Positions 1-11,068 are shown, counted from the first letter of the stretch. The stretch: 64,000 nt of DNA from Stramonita haemastoma (GCA_030674155.1 CM060335.1:46383733-46447732), one strand, 5' to 3'. The notes: generated from the sequence alone by a model not told the origin. Translations and numbers: made by a program.

Positions 1-236
1 CTATTCTTCCGAAAATCGGAACAGGTTTTGACGTGCGCAAGGTGTTCTGTGGGCGTTACGCACATGGGACCTTGGTTTATAGTCTCATTGGAAGGACTTT
101 TGGGGGTACTTTAACTTGCACTGATGTTAACTCCAGGAGCAGATATCTCCTTGAATGGGATTCAAGCCTGGGCCAGCAGTCCAGCAGATTACGAGCACAT
201 TGCACATCGCTGTAACCAAGCAGCCTATCCCGTCTT
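1..236 (-). mobile_element. SINE-1 copy, variant subfamily, cut by window edge
   Basis: SINE-1 is a tRNA-headed retroposon of about 330 bp. Its + orientation has an A-box-like TAGCCTAGTGG, a B-box-like GGTTCGATTCC, a body with a GATGAGAC..AAACCGAGG block and a tail GGACTGGATGTAAAAAAGCA followed by ATTATCCTCGATATAAAAG. This copy is on the minus strand. It belongs to a variant subfamily with a changed head (TTGAATGGGATTCAAGCCTGG on the plus strand). Confidence 0.75.
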
Positions 237-287
237 GTGTTTGTTTGTGTGTATGTGTGTGTGGTTTTATTTATTATTATTTATTTA

Positions 288-620
288 TTCTTTTTCTGTG
301 AAGGATAATGGAATAAGCACTCATGTGTTTTTTTACATCAGTCCCCATGTGGATGCAGTTGTATAAATCTTGTCATCTGTTCCCACTGGCACACAACGGC
401 CTACTCTTGCAAAAAACGGTACACGATTTAACATGTGTGCAAGATGTTCTGCGTACGTTCGCACACAGGTTCTCGGTTTATAGTCTATCTGAAGGAGTTT
501 TGGGGAGAGTGGAGTCAGCACTGATGTTAACTCCTGGGGAAAAATCCCCTCGAACAGGAATCGAACCTGGGACGTCAAATTGCGAGCACAATGTTCTTAC
601 CACTAGGCTATCTCGTCCCT
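288..620 (-). mobile_element. SINE-1, full length
   Basis: The tail (AAGGATAATGGAATAAGCAC read on the plus strand), body and tRNA-like head are all present. The B-box complement GGAATCGAACC lies near 557 and the A-box complement CCACTAGGCTA near 600. The 5' end abuts a TG tract. Confidence 0.85.
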
Positions 621-625
621 TGGCG

Positions 626-630
<5 letters not shown>

Positions 631-682
<52 letters not shown>

Positions 683-718
683 TGCATGATGTGTGTGCAT
701 GTGTGTGTGTGTGTGTGT
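631..718. repeat. (TG)n microsatellite
   Basis: Near-pure TG dinucleotides with a few A and CA interruptions, directly beyond the 5' end of a minus-strand SINE-1. The CVCVCV and THTHTH open frames here are translations of the repeat. Confidence 0.95.
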
Positions 719-905
719 CGCTCTCAGGAAAAACTGATATTACCAACAAACATACGGTATTGAATAACTACCTTTTGTTACACACTCAGTCTCAAATACA
801 ACATTCTGCTCACAGACAAAGAAACACATTCTAATCCCTTATCAAGACATCAGCCTATCCTTTTCACCTTGAAGATGTCAGTGACTCAGGATAGTGTGTT
901 TGCAG

Positions 906-974
906 GATGGACAGACGGACAGACAGCAGCAGAGTGAGCAGCTCAATCACAGTCCATGACACTGCCTGCACTGT
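906..974 (+). other. Exon-like cassette X, copy 1 (unproven)
   Basis: A 69-base block sits between a good acceptor (GTGTGTTTGCAG) and a good donor (GTAAGTTACT). One frame is open throughout, entered and left in phase 2, and contains SSSITVHDTACTV. The second copy at 2185-2257 has a 4-base insertion that breaks this frame, so coding is doubtful. No homology is recognised. A splice-like repeat unit without function is equally possible. Confidence 0.25.
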
Positions 975-1110
975 GTAAGTTACTGCTGTGCCACTAGGCC
1001 AGTAGCCACATGTGGCAAGGTAGGTGTGATTTTGGGTCAGTTAAAACTTCTGCCTGTCTCTCCTGGTGTTTGCGTGTGCGTGTGCTGTGTGTGCGTGTGC
1101 GTATGTGTGA

Positions 1111-1458
1111 TTCTTTTATTTTGAAGATAATGGAATAACCACACCTGTACTTGTTTATATCCAGTTTCCGTGTGTATGCAGTTTCCTAAATTTTGTCATC
1201 CATTCCCACCAGTGCACAGTGGCCTATTCTTCTGAAAAGCGGAACAGGTTTTGACATGTGCGCAAGGTGTTCTGTGGGCGTTCGCACATGGGACGTTGGT
1301 TTATAGTCTCATTGGAAGGACTTTTGGGGGAGTTTAGTTGGCACTGATGTTAACTCGAGGAGCAGTTATCTCCTTGAATGGGATTCAAACCTGGGCCAGC
1401 AGTCCAGCAGATCACGAGCACATTGCACATCGCTCTAACCAACCAGCCTATCCTGTCT
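1111..1458 (-). mobile_element. SINE-1, variant subfamily
   Basis: Minus-strand copy with tail (GAAGATAATGGAATAACCAC), body and altered head. It matches the copies at 1 and 2404 better than the canonical ones. The 5' end runs straight into a TG tract at 1460. Confidence 0.8.
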
Positions 1459-1549
1459 CTGTGTGTGTGTGTGTGTACTTTGTATGTTTTTTGTGTATGT
1501 GTGTGTGTGTTTGTGTACTTTGTATGTTTTTATTTATTTAAGTATTTTT

Positions 1550-1884
1550 TCTTTTATATTGAGGATAATGGAATAAGCACTCATGTGCTTTTTTATATGC
1601 AGTCCCCATGTGTATGCATGCTGTTGTGTAAATCTTATCTGTTCCCACTGGCACACAATGGCCTACTCTTGCAAAAAACGGTACAGGATTTAATGTGTGT
1701 GCAAGATGTTCTGTGTGCGTTTGCACGCGGGTTCTCAGTTTATAGTCTCATCCAAAGGAGTTTTGGGGAGAGTGGAGTCAGCACTGATGTTAATTCCTGG
1801 GGAAAAATCCCCTCGAACAGGAATCGAACCTGGGACGTCAAATTGCGAGCACAATGTTCTGACCACTAGGCTATCTTGTCCCTT
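1550..1884 (-). mobile_element. SINE-1, full length
   Basis: Canonical minus-strand copy: GAGGATAATGGAATAAGCAC tail at 1561, GGAATCGAACCTGGGACGTC B-box region near 1820, CCACTAGGCTA A-box complement near 1864. The TG tract begins at its 5' end. Confidence 0.85.
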
Positions 1885-1888
1885 GGCA

Positions 1889-1922
1889 CTGTGTGTGTGT
1901 GTGTGTTTGTGTGTGTGTATGT

Positions 1923-1996
<74 letters not shown>
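1889..1996. repeat. (TG)n microsatellite
   Basis: About 108 bases of TG with short interruptions near the start, at the 5' end of the SINE-1 copy and at the equivalent place to 631-718 in the preceding module. Confidence 0.95.
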
Positions 1997-2184
1997 CTCT
2001 CTCAGGAAAAACTGATTTTACCGACAAACATAGGGTATTGAACAACTGTCTTTTGTCACACACTCAGTCTCAAATACAGTCTTCTGTTCACAGACAAAGA
2101 AACACATTGTAATCACCTGATCAAGACATCAGACTATCCTTTTCAGCTTGAAGATGTCAGTGACTCAGGATGGTGTGTTTGCAG

Positions 2185-2257
2185 GATGGACAGACGGACA
2201 GACAGACAGCAGCAGAGTGAGCAGCTCAATCACAGTCCATGACACTGCCTGCACTGT
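2185..2257 (+). other. Exon-like cassette X, copy 2 (unproven)
   Basis: Second copy of the block at 906-974 with the same flanking acceptor and donor. An extra ACAG makes it 73 bases and closes the frame that was open in copy 1. Confidence 0.2.
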
Positions 2258-2403
2258 GTAAGTTACTGCTGTGCCACTAGGCCAGTAGCCACATGTGGCA
2301 AGGTAGGTGTGATCTGGGGTCAGTTAAAACTTCTGCATGTCTCTCCTGGTGTTTGCGTGTGCGATGTGTGAGTGTGTGCGTGTGTGCGTGTGTGTGTGTG
2401 TGA

Positions 2404-2750
2404 TTCTTTTATTTTGAAGATAACGGAATAACCACTCCTATACTTGTTTACATCCAGTTTCTGTGTGTATGCAGTTTCGTAAATGTTGCCATACATTCCT
2501 ACTAGCGCACAGTGGCCTATTCTTCCGAAAATCGGAACAGGTTTTAACATGTGTGCAAGGTGTTCTGTGGGCGTTCGCACATGGGACGTTGGTTTATAGT
2601 CTCATGGGAAGGACTTTTGGGGGAGTTTAGTTGGCACTGATGTTAACTCGAGGAGCAGATATCTCCTTGAATGGGATTCAAACCTGGGCCAGCAGTCCAG
2701 CAGATCACGAGCACATTGCACATCACTCTAACCAACCAGCCTATCCTGTC
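2404..2750 (-). mobile_element. SINE-1, variant subfamily
   Basis: Module-3 counterpart of the copy at 1111-1458, minus strand, with the same altered head. A TG tract follows directly. Confidence 0.8.
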
Positions 2751-2849
2751 TCTATGTGTGTGTGTGTGTGTATGTGTACTTTGTATGTTTTTTGTGTATG
2801 TGTGTGTGTGTTTGTGTACTTTGTATGTTTTTATTTATTTAAGTATTTT

Positions 2850-3182
2850 TTCTTTTATAATGAGGATAATGGAATAAGCACTCATGTGCTTTTTTACATC
2901 CAGTCCCCGTGTGTATGCAGTTTTGTCAATCTTGTCAACTGTTCCCACTGGCACACAACGGCCTACTCTTGCGAAAATGGTACAGGATTTAATGTGTGCA
3001 AGTTGTTCTGCGTGCGTTTGCACACGGGTTCTGAGTTTATAGTCTCATCCAAAGGAGTTTTGGGGAGAGTGGAGTCAGCACAGATGTTAACTCCAGGGGA
3101 AAAATCCCCTCGAATGGGAATCGAACCTGGTTCGTCAAATTGCAAGCACAATGTTCTGACCGCTAGGCTATCCTGTCCCCCC
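2850..3182 (-). mobile_element. SINE-1, full length
   Basis: Canonical minus-strand copy with all parts. Head complement CGCTAGGCTATCCTGTCCCC ends at 3180 and the long TG-rich region starts at once. Confidence 0.85.
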
Positions 3183-3183
<1 letters not shown>

Positions 3184-3222
<39 letters not shown>

Positions 3223-3242
3223 TGTGTTGTGTGTGTGTGTGA

Positions 3243-3279
<37 letters not shown>

Positions 3280-3720
3280 TGTGTGTGTGTGTGTGTTCAT
3301 GTTAGTGTGTGTGTGTCACTGTGTTTTGTGTGTGTTTTGTGTGTGTGTTTGTATGTTTGTGTGTTCATGTTAGTGTGTATGTGTGTGTGTGTGTGAGAGA
3401 GAGGGAGAGAGAGAGAGAAAGAGTTTGTGTGTTTGTGTGTTGTGTGTGTGTGTTTTGTGTGTGTGTGTGGTGTGTGTGCGCGTGCGTACGTGCGTGCGTG
3501 TGTGTATGTGCGTGTGTGTTTTGTGTGTGTGTTTGTGTGCGCGTGCGTGCGTGTGTTTGTGTGTGTGTGTGTGTGTATGCGTTATGTTGTGTTGTCGTGT
3601 GTGTGTTGTGGTCTGGTGTGTGTTGTGTTGTGTTGTGGGGTGTGTGTGTGTTGTGGTGTGGTGTTTGTGTGAGTGTGTGTGATGTGTGTCTGTCTTTGTG
3701 TCGTTTGTGTGTGTGTGTGT
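3184..3720. repeat. Long compound (TG)n/(GA)n simple repeat
   Basis: More than 500 bases of TG-rich sequence with TTG, CG and CATGT variants and an inserted GAGA stretch at about 3395-3424. Open frames across it are shadows of the repeat. Confidence 0.95.
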
Positions 3721-3754
3721 TATTGTTGTTGCTGTCTATATATGTCCAAGACTG

Positions 3755-4640
3755 TATGGCAGAACCAATCCCCCACCTGTCAACAAAAACCCGAATACAC
3801 AGAGCTGTGGCGTCCCTGCCCTGTTGTATGGTTCAAAAACCTGGGTCATGTACTGTCGTCAGCTGATCAAGCTGTTGGAGCACTTCCATCAACGCTGCCT
3901 TCCTTCCAACCTTGGTGTTCAGTGGCAAGATAACATCACTAATGAAGAAATTGTTCAATGATCCAACGTACCTGGTCTGGAGTCCATAGTGCTGCAGCGG
4001 CAACTTTCCTGGTCTGGAGTCCATAGTGCAGCAATCTGCCTGGTCTGGAGTCCATAGTGCAGCAATCTGCCTAGCCTGGAGTCCATAGTGCAGCAGCCTG
4101 CCTAGCCTGGAGTCCATAGTGCAGCAGCCTGCCTAGCCTGGAGTCCATAGTGCTGCAGCCTGCCTAGCCTGGAGTCCATAGTGCTGCAGCTGCAACCTGC
4201 CTGGTCTGGAGTCCATAGTGCTGCAGCTGCAACCTGCCTGGTCTGGAGTCCATAGTGCTGCAGCTGCAACCTGCCTGGTCTGGAGTCCATAGTGCTGCAG
4301 CAGCAACCTGCCTGGTCTGGAGTCCATAGTGCTGCAGCAGCAACCTGCCTGGTCTGGAGTCCATAGTGCTGCAGCTGCAAGCTGCTGGTCTGGAGTCCAT
4401 AGTGCTGAAGTGGCAACTTGCCTGGTCTGGAGTCTATAGTGCTGCAGCAGCAACTTGATTGGGCTGAAGATGGGGCAATGATGGAGGACACAGGAAAAAC
4501 TGAAGCTGCCTTCTTGGCCAGCTGAAACAGGGCAAAGGTCACTGTTGCATTCCTAGGAAAGGCTTTAGAGACTAATGGAAGAAGCAGCTGTCATAAGCAG
4601 GAATACAGCACCAGACATGGCATTGGGACAAGTTTTGCTA
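3755..4640 (+). mobile_element. LINE reverse-transcriptase C-terminal fragment, split by a minisatellite
   Basis: The frame at 3800-3960 reads LLYGSKTWVMYCRQ, then LLEHFHQRCLPSNLG and NITNEEIVQ. This is the LLYGSETW / RCLRxILGIRW / ITNxEV pattern found downstream of the reverse-transcriptase core in many invertebrate APE-type LINEs. The next codons read SNVPGLESIVLQRQL, the usual continuation, but here the stretch has been amplified into a minisatellite to about 4455. After it, weak similarity resumes in another frame (LPSWPAETGQRSL). The copy is 5'-truncated and frameshifted. Clade is not certain, and the right end past 4560 is a guess. Confidence 0.65.
3965..4455. repeat. Minisatellite, 31- and 37-bp units, about 14 copies
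   Basis: Each unit contains CTGGTCTGGAGTCCATAGTG followed by either CAGCAA or CTGCAGCTGCAA and a short linker, giving 31- or 37-base units. The first unit is in frame with the LINE fragment upstream. Neither 31 nor 37 is a multiple of three, so every unit shifts the reading frame. The minus-strand frames of repeated LWTPDQAG/YGLQTRQ are artefacts of the repeat. Confidence 0.9.
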
Positions 4641-4958
4641 TTCCACCCAAAGGGCCAGCAGAAAGTTTGAACTTCAAAGAAGCATCACAGCAAAAGAGAA
4701 GTGTAAGAGGCAGAATGTGCAATGGGCTGATTGGTGAAGTTGGCTGTAAGACAGTTCTGAAAGCCCCCTTGTTCAGGCCAGAATAGATCGGTTTGGGATT
4801 CCCTTTTCTTAGTCCCCCCTTTAAGTTGATGATATTTCTGTGTGAACATTGTGACTTCAGTTCAGGTAGTGGTAGGTAAGCCTGTGGATTAACCACATTT
4901 TTCAGTGCTCTGTGTGTCAGTTGTCAGTGTGTTTTATCTATTTTATATTTTATTTTTA
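4641..4958. other. Non-repetitive stretch without a recognised gene
   Basis: A 101-codon frame on the minus strand has no recognised domain and no support from composition. Nothing else is seen. Confidence 0.5.
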
Positions 4959-5205
4959 TTCTTTTATTTCAAGGATAATGGAATAAGCACTCATGTGCTT
5001 TTTTTTTTTTTTTTACAGCTGGTCCCTATGTGTGTGCAGTTTTGTAAATTTTGTCACGTGTTCCTACTGGCACACAATGGCCTACTCTTCTGAAAAATGG
5101 AACAGGCTTTAACATGTGCGCAAGATGTTCTGCATGCATTCGCACACATGATCTCGGTTTATAGTCTCATTCGAGGGACTTTTGGGGGAGTGGAGTTGGT
5201 GCTGG
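4959..5205 (-). mobile_element. SINE-1, head missing
   Basis: Tail and body match SINE-1 on the minus strand (CAAGGATAATGGAATAAGCAC). The match stops before the tRNA-like head, where a TG tract begins. Confidence 0.75.
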
Positions 5206-5332
5206 TGGTGTGTGTGCTTGTGTGTGTGTATGTGTGTGTGTGCATGTGTGTGTGTATGTGTGTGCTGTGTGTGTGCATGTGTGTGTGCATGTGTGTAGAT
5301 GTGTGTGTGTATGTGTGTGCTGTGTGTGTCTC
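5205..5332. repeat. (TG)n-rich microsatellite
   Basis: TG with frequent CA and TA variants, replacing the missing head of the adjacent SINE-1. Confidence 0.9.
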
Positions 5333-5379
5333 TGTACTGTTGTTTTTGTACAATCTTCCCCACCTCCCACCCTTTGGCC

Positions 5380-5660
5380 TTTCGCCTGTTAAGGATTTGG
5401 TTCTGTCCTCAGTATAATCCTTCACAGTCTGTGTGTAGCTGATGCCATGATGACACGTTTACTGATAGTTAGGATTCCGTCTGTTCTCAGTATAACTCTT
5501 CACAGTTTGTGTGTAGCTGATGCCATCTTGATAAATTTACTGATAGTCGGGATTCCGTCTGTCCTCAGTATAACTCTTCACAGTCTGTGTGTAGCTGATG
5601 CCATCTTGATAAATTTACTGATAGTCAGGATTCCTTTTGTCCTCGGTTTAACTCTTTACA
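5380..5660. repeat. Minisatellite, ~78-bp unit, about 3.5 copies
   Basis: Units begin ATAACTCTTCACAGTCTGTG and contain GCTGATGCCATCTTGATAAA. Copies differ by a few substitutions. Confidence 0.85.
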
Positions 5661-5711
5661 TAAGTAATAATATTGTAGGTTTACTTATTGTCAGGATTCC
5701 CTCTGTCCTTG

Positions 5712-6345
5712 GTACGTTCTGGGTTGATAGGTCACTGTGGTATTATCCATTGTCAGTACAGTCTGGGTTGATAGGTCAGTGTGGTATTATCCATTGTCAG
5801 TACAGTCTGGGTTGATAGGTCACTGTGGTATTATCCATTGTCAGTACAGTCTGGGTTGATAGGTCAGTGTGGTATTATCCATTGTCAGTACAGTCTGGGT
5901 TGAGAGGTCAGTGTGTTATATAATTATCCAATGTCAGTACAGTCTGGGTTGATTGGTCAGTGTGTTATTATCCAATGTCAGTACAGTCTGGGTTGATAGG
6001 TCAGTGTGTTAATAGTCTGGGTTGATAGGTCAGTGTGTTAATAGTCTGGGTTGATAGGTCAGTGTGTTAATAGTCTGGGTTGATAGGTCAGTGTCATATT
6101 ATCCAATGTCAGTGCAGTCTGGGTTGATTGGTCAGTGTGTTAATAGTCTGGGTTGATAGGTCAGTGTGTTAATAGTCTGGTCTGAGAGGTCAGTGTCATA
6201 TTATCCAATGTCAGTACAGTCTGGGTTGATAGGTCAGTGTGTTAATAGTCTGGTCTGAGAGGTCAGTGTCATATTATCCAATGTCAGTACAGTCTGGGTT
6301 GAGAGGTCAGTGTGGTATTATCCAATGTCAGTACAGTCTGGGTTG
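5712..6345. repeat. Minisatellite with mixed 44- and 29-bp units
   Basis: Core CAGTCTGGGTTGATAGGTCA recurs about 17 times. The long unit adds TATTATCCATTGTCAGTA and the short unit lacks it, with blocks of short units near 6000-6080 and 6130-6180. Confidence 0.9.
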
Positions 6346-6980
6346 CAGAACTCCCGGTGTGTTGTGGCCAGAGTCGCCTCTCCTCTGTTCAGTTTTTATC
6401 ATCCCACACTAATCCTTCTTCAGTTTGAGAACAGCTCAACATCTGATGTCAGCTTGTGCTCTGTTTTTTTAATTTTTAATTTTATTTTTATTTTTATAAA
6501 TTTATCTGTAAGGTCTACCCCTGGATCAGTTGTAGAATCTGGCAAGCTTTCTCTTTAGGAATCAAGTTGATTTGGATTGTTGCAGACATAAAGATTTCTG
6601 TTTCTTAGCTTCTTGATTTAAAATGCTTTTGAACTGTCAGATGCATGTTCTGCAAAATCCTTTTGAAAAGATTAAATGTTCAGTTACCTTGAAGATAGTA
6701 CTGGTTTTGAATACTTCAGTATATTTCTTGCTGATAAATATATTATTTTTATAAAGTATTCATGACTTTTCAGGGTGTGGTCAGGCTGGGCACTGTTTAG
6801 TAACATGACTCTGTCCAGTATGAACCAGAAAATTCTCTCCAGCAGTCTGCAGGACATTGGCACCAGCTGTTAGCTCCCTCATGGAATTTTTAGCTAGCAA
6901 GAATCAGGGACTGAAAATAAATAAATGAATGACCATTTAAAAGAAAAACCCCACTCAGACACAGAGACAGACACAGAGAG

Positions 6981-7013
<33 letters not shown>

Positions 7014-8756
7014 ACACACACACACACACACACACCACCAGCAGCAAGACATTTTGACAGGTATGTTGTTGAATGTTTAGAATAAAATTTGCTTTGGGGT
7101 TGGGTTTTTTTAATTTTTATTTTTTAAAAGATACTCGGTAAAGTGACAGTTTAAAATGCAAGGCTGTGTCTCAGTAAGCTTTGGTCAGTGATGACAGTCT
7201 TCAGATGTTAGGGATTACAGAGTTGTTGAATTGACCTCCAGATGGACATGGGCAGAGAGTGTTAACTGGTGTTCAGGTTCAGGAGATGACTGGGTGAGAA
7301 CTGGAAAAAGCTGTCCAAATGGGCGTCATTGGCTTGTAGCTTTATTTATTTTTCTTCTTCACTTAAGAAATTGTAGTTTTGATGTTACTTTTTCTGAGAT
7401 ACAGTCTGGTCTATTGGAAATGCACGCATTCACGCATGCGTGCGCAACATACACCACACACACACAACACACACACACACACGCACACAAACGCACACCC
7501 CTACCTCTACTGTAGTACTTCTAAGGTCTGGTACCATACTACTACGTGTATTGATTTAGTTCATGGTCGCTCAATTTCTTTTGTCACAGTTCTACTAGTT
7601 CATCATCAGCCATAGTTTTTCTGAGCAGGTTAAAATCTGCTCATGGGGTGTTGTGGTTAGGTACAGCTTCCTATTGTGATTATTCGATACTTCAAACTGG
7701 AATGTATATGACTGTAGTATTTTAAATGCAAACTATATTATATCACTATGCAGCATTCTGAATTTAAATACAACTATAACATGTAGTATTGTAAATGTAG
7801 ATACATGTCACCCCCACCCCCCCCCATTATATCTTGTGTAACCGGAAGCCAACAGGATCAGACTGCATCCTTACTCAGTGTAGACTGTTGTGTTCATTTT
7901 CTTTTATGCTTTCCTGTCACTCCACAGTGCGGGGACTAGTCCTTTCTGCCAAGCTTTGCTCAGTATTTCTTTAAAAGATTTGTGACTGGCTTTTCTCTAG
8001 GGTACTACACATCTCCTAGTTTTTTCTGACACATTTCCCAATCTTCTTTAATTAAGTCATATGTAGTTCCAGTGTTCTCTAAGTCATTACACTTTCCCAG
8101 TTTTCTGAAAGTCAGTAGATGCTTTACAATGTTTAGTGTTTGTTTACTGTGACATTTGTGAGGAAGTTTCAGTGGATGCTTATCTGGATATTTCTTTCAT
8201 TTGGTTTCTGATCTGTTTAGCTCTCTTCTGTATCATGATCTTGTTTCATCCACTTATCAGTCTGAAGAGAATATCAATACATTGTTTTCAGTAGTCATGT
8301 CTGTGTAAACTTACCAGTTTATAAACCTCTCCCCCACCCCCAAACACCCTTACCATGTAAAGACACACAGATGTACGCATATGCATATATTCGCATATAT
8401 AAGTACATATGTTGGGAATTATAGATGCGGAAGACATTAAGAGAGAGATAAAGATGACTGAATTTTATTTACTGGTGGTAAAAGATTAGGCATAATGATT
8501 TTATTTTTTAAAATCCTACCCTCAAAGAGAGAGAGAAAAAAAAAATCAACCTTAGGAATACATTTTTTTCCTTTGCTAGACTTCAAAATTCATTTTCAGA
8601 ACCCAGTGTTGAAGAGACACATTTGTCAGCAGTGAACCAGTGTGGTAAGCCACACTCCTTTACACCCAAAAGTAACTCGGGATTCATTTCTTTCGGGGTT
8701 ATTAAATGGGGATTCATAAAACCTACACTCAAGGCATGAAAGTCCTTTTCAGAACG
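6346..8756. other. Gene-free stretch with a few CA tracts
   Basis: No supported exon, LINE or SINE was recognised. It contains (CA)n at 6982-7036 and 7446-7500, an A/T-rich part at 6450-6780, and a C-run near 7810-7826. Open frames are short and unremarkable. Confidence 0.6.
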
Positions 8757-9142
8757 CACTCACACACACACATCCACACACATTCACACAGACACATACA
8801 TATGCACGCATGCATGCATGCACACATACCTACCTATCCCCACCCCCACACCACCACCTACTCACCCCATGTTGAGGGCACGCCCCACAGTAGTGATGTG
8901 GGTGGCTGAAAAGTCCGAGCTGAAAAGCTTGTCCTCTTCCCTTATGTAATGGTCAGAAACGTCAAGCAAGAGCACTAAAAGAGAGCAAGTACCGCAAGCT
9001 TACCAACTCTCAGGCTCGAGAAAGCTCCTGTCGTGTTCTTAAGAAAATGGCGCCTGGCCAGAGGCTCCAGGGAAAATGTTTTGGGGTCATGTTTGTGTAC
9101 ACACAAACATGCACAAGCACGAGCATACACACACTACCGAAT

Positions 9143-9179
<37 letters not shown>

Positions 9180-9529
9180 ACACACACACACCACACACAC
9201 ACACACACTACACACAGAGAACCTTAAGGGAAGGTGGGGGGATGGACTTGCGATGCCTTGAGGGGTGGTTTGTGGTCGTTGTTTGATAGTTCTGAGGGGT
9301 GATCCTGTGGTGCTGGAGGGTCTTTGGAAGTAGGGTTTTATCACCGGGGTTGTGTTTTGGTCACCAATATGCTTTGAACATAAGGATGCATTTTTTTCTG
9401 GTAAAATTGTGTATTTGCAGGAAAACATTGGATGAGACTTTCATTCTCGCCAAGAACATTTGTGCATACTGCAATGAAGACTTGCACACTCGTGTGCATA
9501 TATGTATAGACACACACACAACACACGCA

Positions 9530-9593
<64 letters not shown>

Positions 9594-9640
9594 CGCACAC
9601 ACATGCACACACATGCACACACATACACACACACACATAT
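8757..9640. repeat. Cluster of (CA)n microsatellites
   Basis: CA tracts occupy about 8757-8825, 9141-9212 and 9512-9640. Between them (8826-9140, 9213-9511) no gene is recognised. A CA-to-TA transition at 9630-9646 leads into the inverted repeat that follows. Confidence 0.9.
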
Positions 9641-9646
9641 ATATAT

Positions 9647-9682
9647 AGACGTTCATAGGCATATTTTATATTATTATATATA

Positions 9683-9713
<31 letters not shown>

Positions 9714-9750
9714 ATATATATATACATATAAAATATGCCTATGAACGTCT
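9647..9750. repeat. Perfect 24-bp inverted repeat around an AT tract
   Basis: The left arm at 9647-9670 starts AGACGTTCATAGGCATA. The right arm at 9727-9750 is its exact reverse complement over 24 bases. The 56 bases between are almost pure TA, so the whole 104 bases can fold into one hairpin or cruciform. It could be a tiny foldback element or an expansion at the centre of an older palindrome. No flanking target duplication is evident. Confidence 0.9.
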
Positions 9751-10039
9751 CAACTGGCATATACTGCCAGGTAGAAAACACTGTCTTTCTTGTTAGCTGC
9801 ATGTCCTCTATACATGTGCAAGTTCAGCCTGCTATAGAAGATGTGTGCAGAATTGACATGTTCCTCAGGACAGAGTCAGTCACCTGCAAGTTGGATTTTC
9901 TCTTTGTTGGCTTTGATTTTTTCTTTGTTGGCTTTTATTTTCTCCTTGTTGGCTTCTTCATTAAGGGATTCATTTTCTGATCAAGTTGGAATCATGCCTA
10001 CACCTGTTCACTCCAGGCCCCTTCTCTATTTTTCTAGTA
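9751..10039. other. No feature recognised
   Basis: A repeated TTTTCTTTGTTGGCTTTGAT-like motif occurs three times near 9897-9952. Nothing else is supported. Confidence 0.5.
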
Positions 10040-10222
10040 TATCATTCTTTCCTAGTGACAACTATCATCATCGTGATAATCATTCTTTCCTAGTGACAAC
10101 TGTCATCATTGTGATAATCATTCTTTCCTAGTGACAACTATCATCATTGTGTAATCATTCTTACCTAGTGACAACTGTCATGATTGTGATAATCATCTTT
10201 CTAGTGACAACTATCATCATCT
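10040..10222. repeat. Minisatellite, 38-bp unit, about 5 copies
   Basis: Unit ATCATTCTTTCCTAGTGACA followed by ACTATCATCATCGTGATA, with small indels between copies. Confidence 0.85.
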
Positions 10223-10930
10223 GTCAGTGGGAAGTTTGCAGCTAAAGTGGTCTTGATTTTCTTCAGCTGCTTCATTGTCTTTTTACATAATAGAGTATGT
10301 AGTCTCAGCCATGCCTGGCCTCCCCATCATTGCACAAGATTCCCCTGACAAAGCCAAACTGGACCTTTAACCAATGTCAGTTTTCCTTCTTCCAGCTAAG
10401 CTGGCCACAGTTTAAAGCATGTTGATAAAAGCTGTATGTTGTGATGAAATATAATGGACTAGCTCCCCTTGTCATTAAAATTATCTGTCTTCAAAAAAAT
10501 GTCTGTTTGAAAAGGTAATTGAAACCTACACACATTAGACTGCACAAAGTGAAGAAGAGAAAAAGACAAACTCTGTTTGACACAATATGTTAAAGATGTT
10601 GCTGAATTTGGTCTTTATACCCCCCAAAGTCACAGCCATACTGCCTGACTGACTGGTTTAATAGTAATACTACACACAGTGGACATGAAGCTGTACCTGC
10701 AGTGACTGAATAGAATTGGTAGTGTGACTTAGCTACATGATTCTGCAGTGGTGTAAACAGAGGTACATGACTATGTAGCACTGTAGAAATAGAAACAGGG
10801 CTGTGTAGCACTCAGGACGTTTCTACTCTATTCTTTTATCATACCTTTCCAAAGCTGCTATCTTTTTCTCTGAAGACCATGAAGAATATAATTATTCATT
10901 AGTCATTGTTGGATCACAGCTGTCAGTTTG
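10223..10930. other. Gene-free stretch
   Basis: Nothing recognised; open frames are below 75 codons and have no domain. Confidence 0.5.
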
Positions 10931-10934
10931 CCCC

Positions 10935-11068
10935 ACTTTCAGCTTATCTTAGCTGCTAATTAATCTATCTCAGCTCATCTTAGCTGCTAATTAATCTATC
11001 TCAGTTCATCTTAGCTGCTAATTAATATATCTCAGCTCATCGTAGCTGCTAATTAATATATCTCAGTC
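10935..11068. repeat. Minisatellite, 31-bp unit, about 4 copies
   Basis: Units of AGCTCATCTTAGCTGCTAAT then TAATCTATCTC in direct tandem. Confidence 0.85.

Larger units (their letters stand above)
1..3182. repeat. Tandem triplication of a ~1.25-kb SINE-bearing module
   Basis: The same sequence order recurs from about 1, 1221 and 2518, spacings of roughly 1220 and 1297 bases. Each module holds a diverged SINE-1 copy, then a second SINE-1 copy, then a TG tract. The first two modules also hold a unique stretch with a GACAGACGGACAGACAG block (near 906 and 2185); the third ends in the long TG region after 3184. Similarity covers SINEs and intervening DNA alike, so this is segmental duplication and not repeated SINE insertion. 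The left edge is cut by the window. Confidence 0.85.

Noticed and set aside
540..620. tRNA genes with A- and B-boxes
   Set aside because: All tRNA-like heads here are joined to SINE bodies, lack a foldable full cloverleaf as far as I can see, and recur as repeats.
634..3682. Many long open frames of alternating Cys-Val or Thr-His
   Set aside because: Translations of (TG)n/(CA)n. The same applies at 5.2, 9.0-9.6, 13-15, 24, 26, 32 and 46.6 kb.
3961..4455. CRISPR-like regular repeats
   Set aside because: No unique spacers between units; eukaryotic minisatellite.
4102..4542. 146-codon repetitive minus-strand protein (LWTPDQAG units)
   Set aside because: Non-triplet minisatellite; the plus-strand origin is a LINE fragment.
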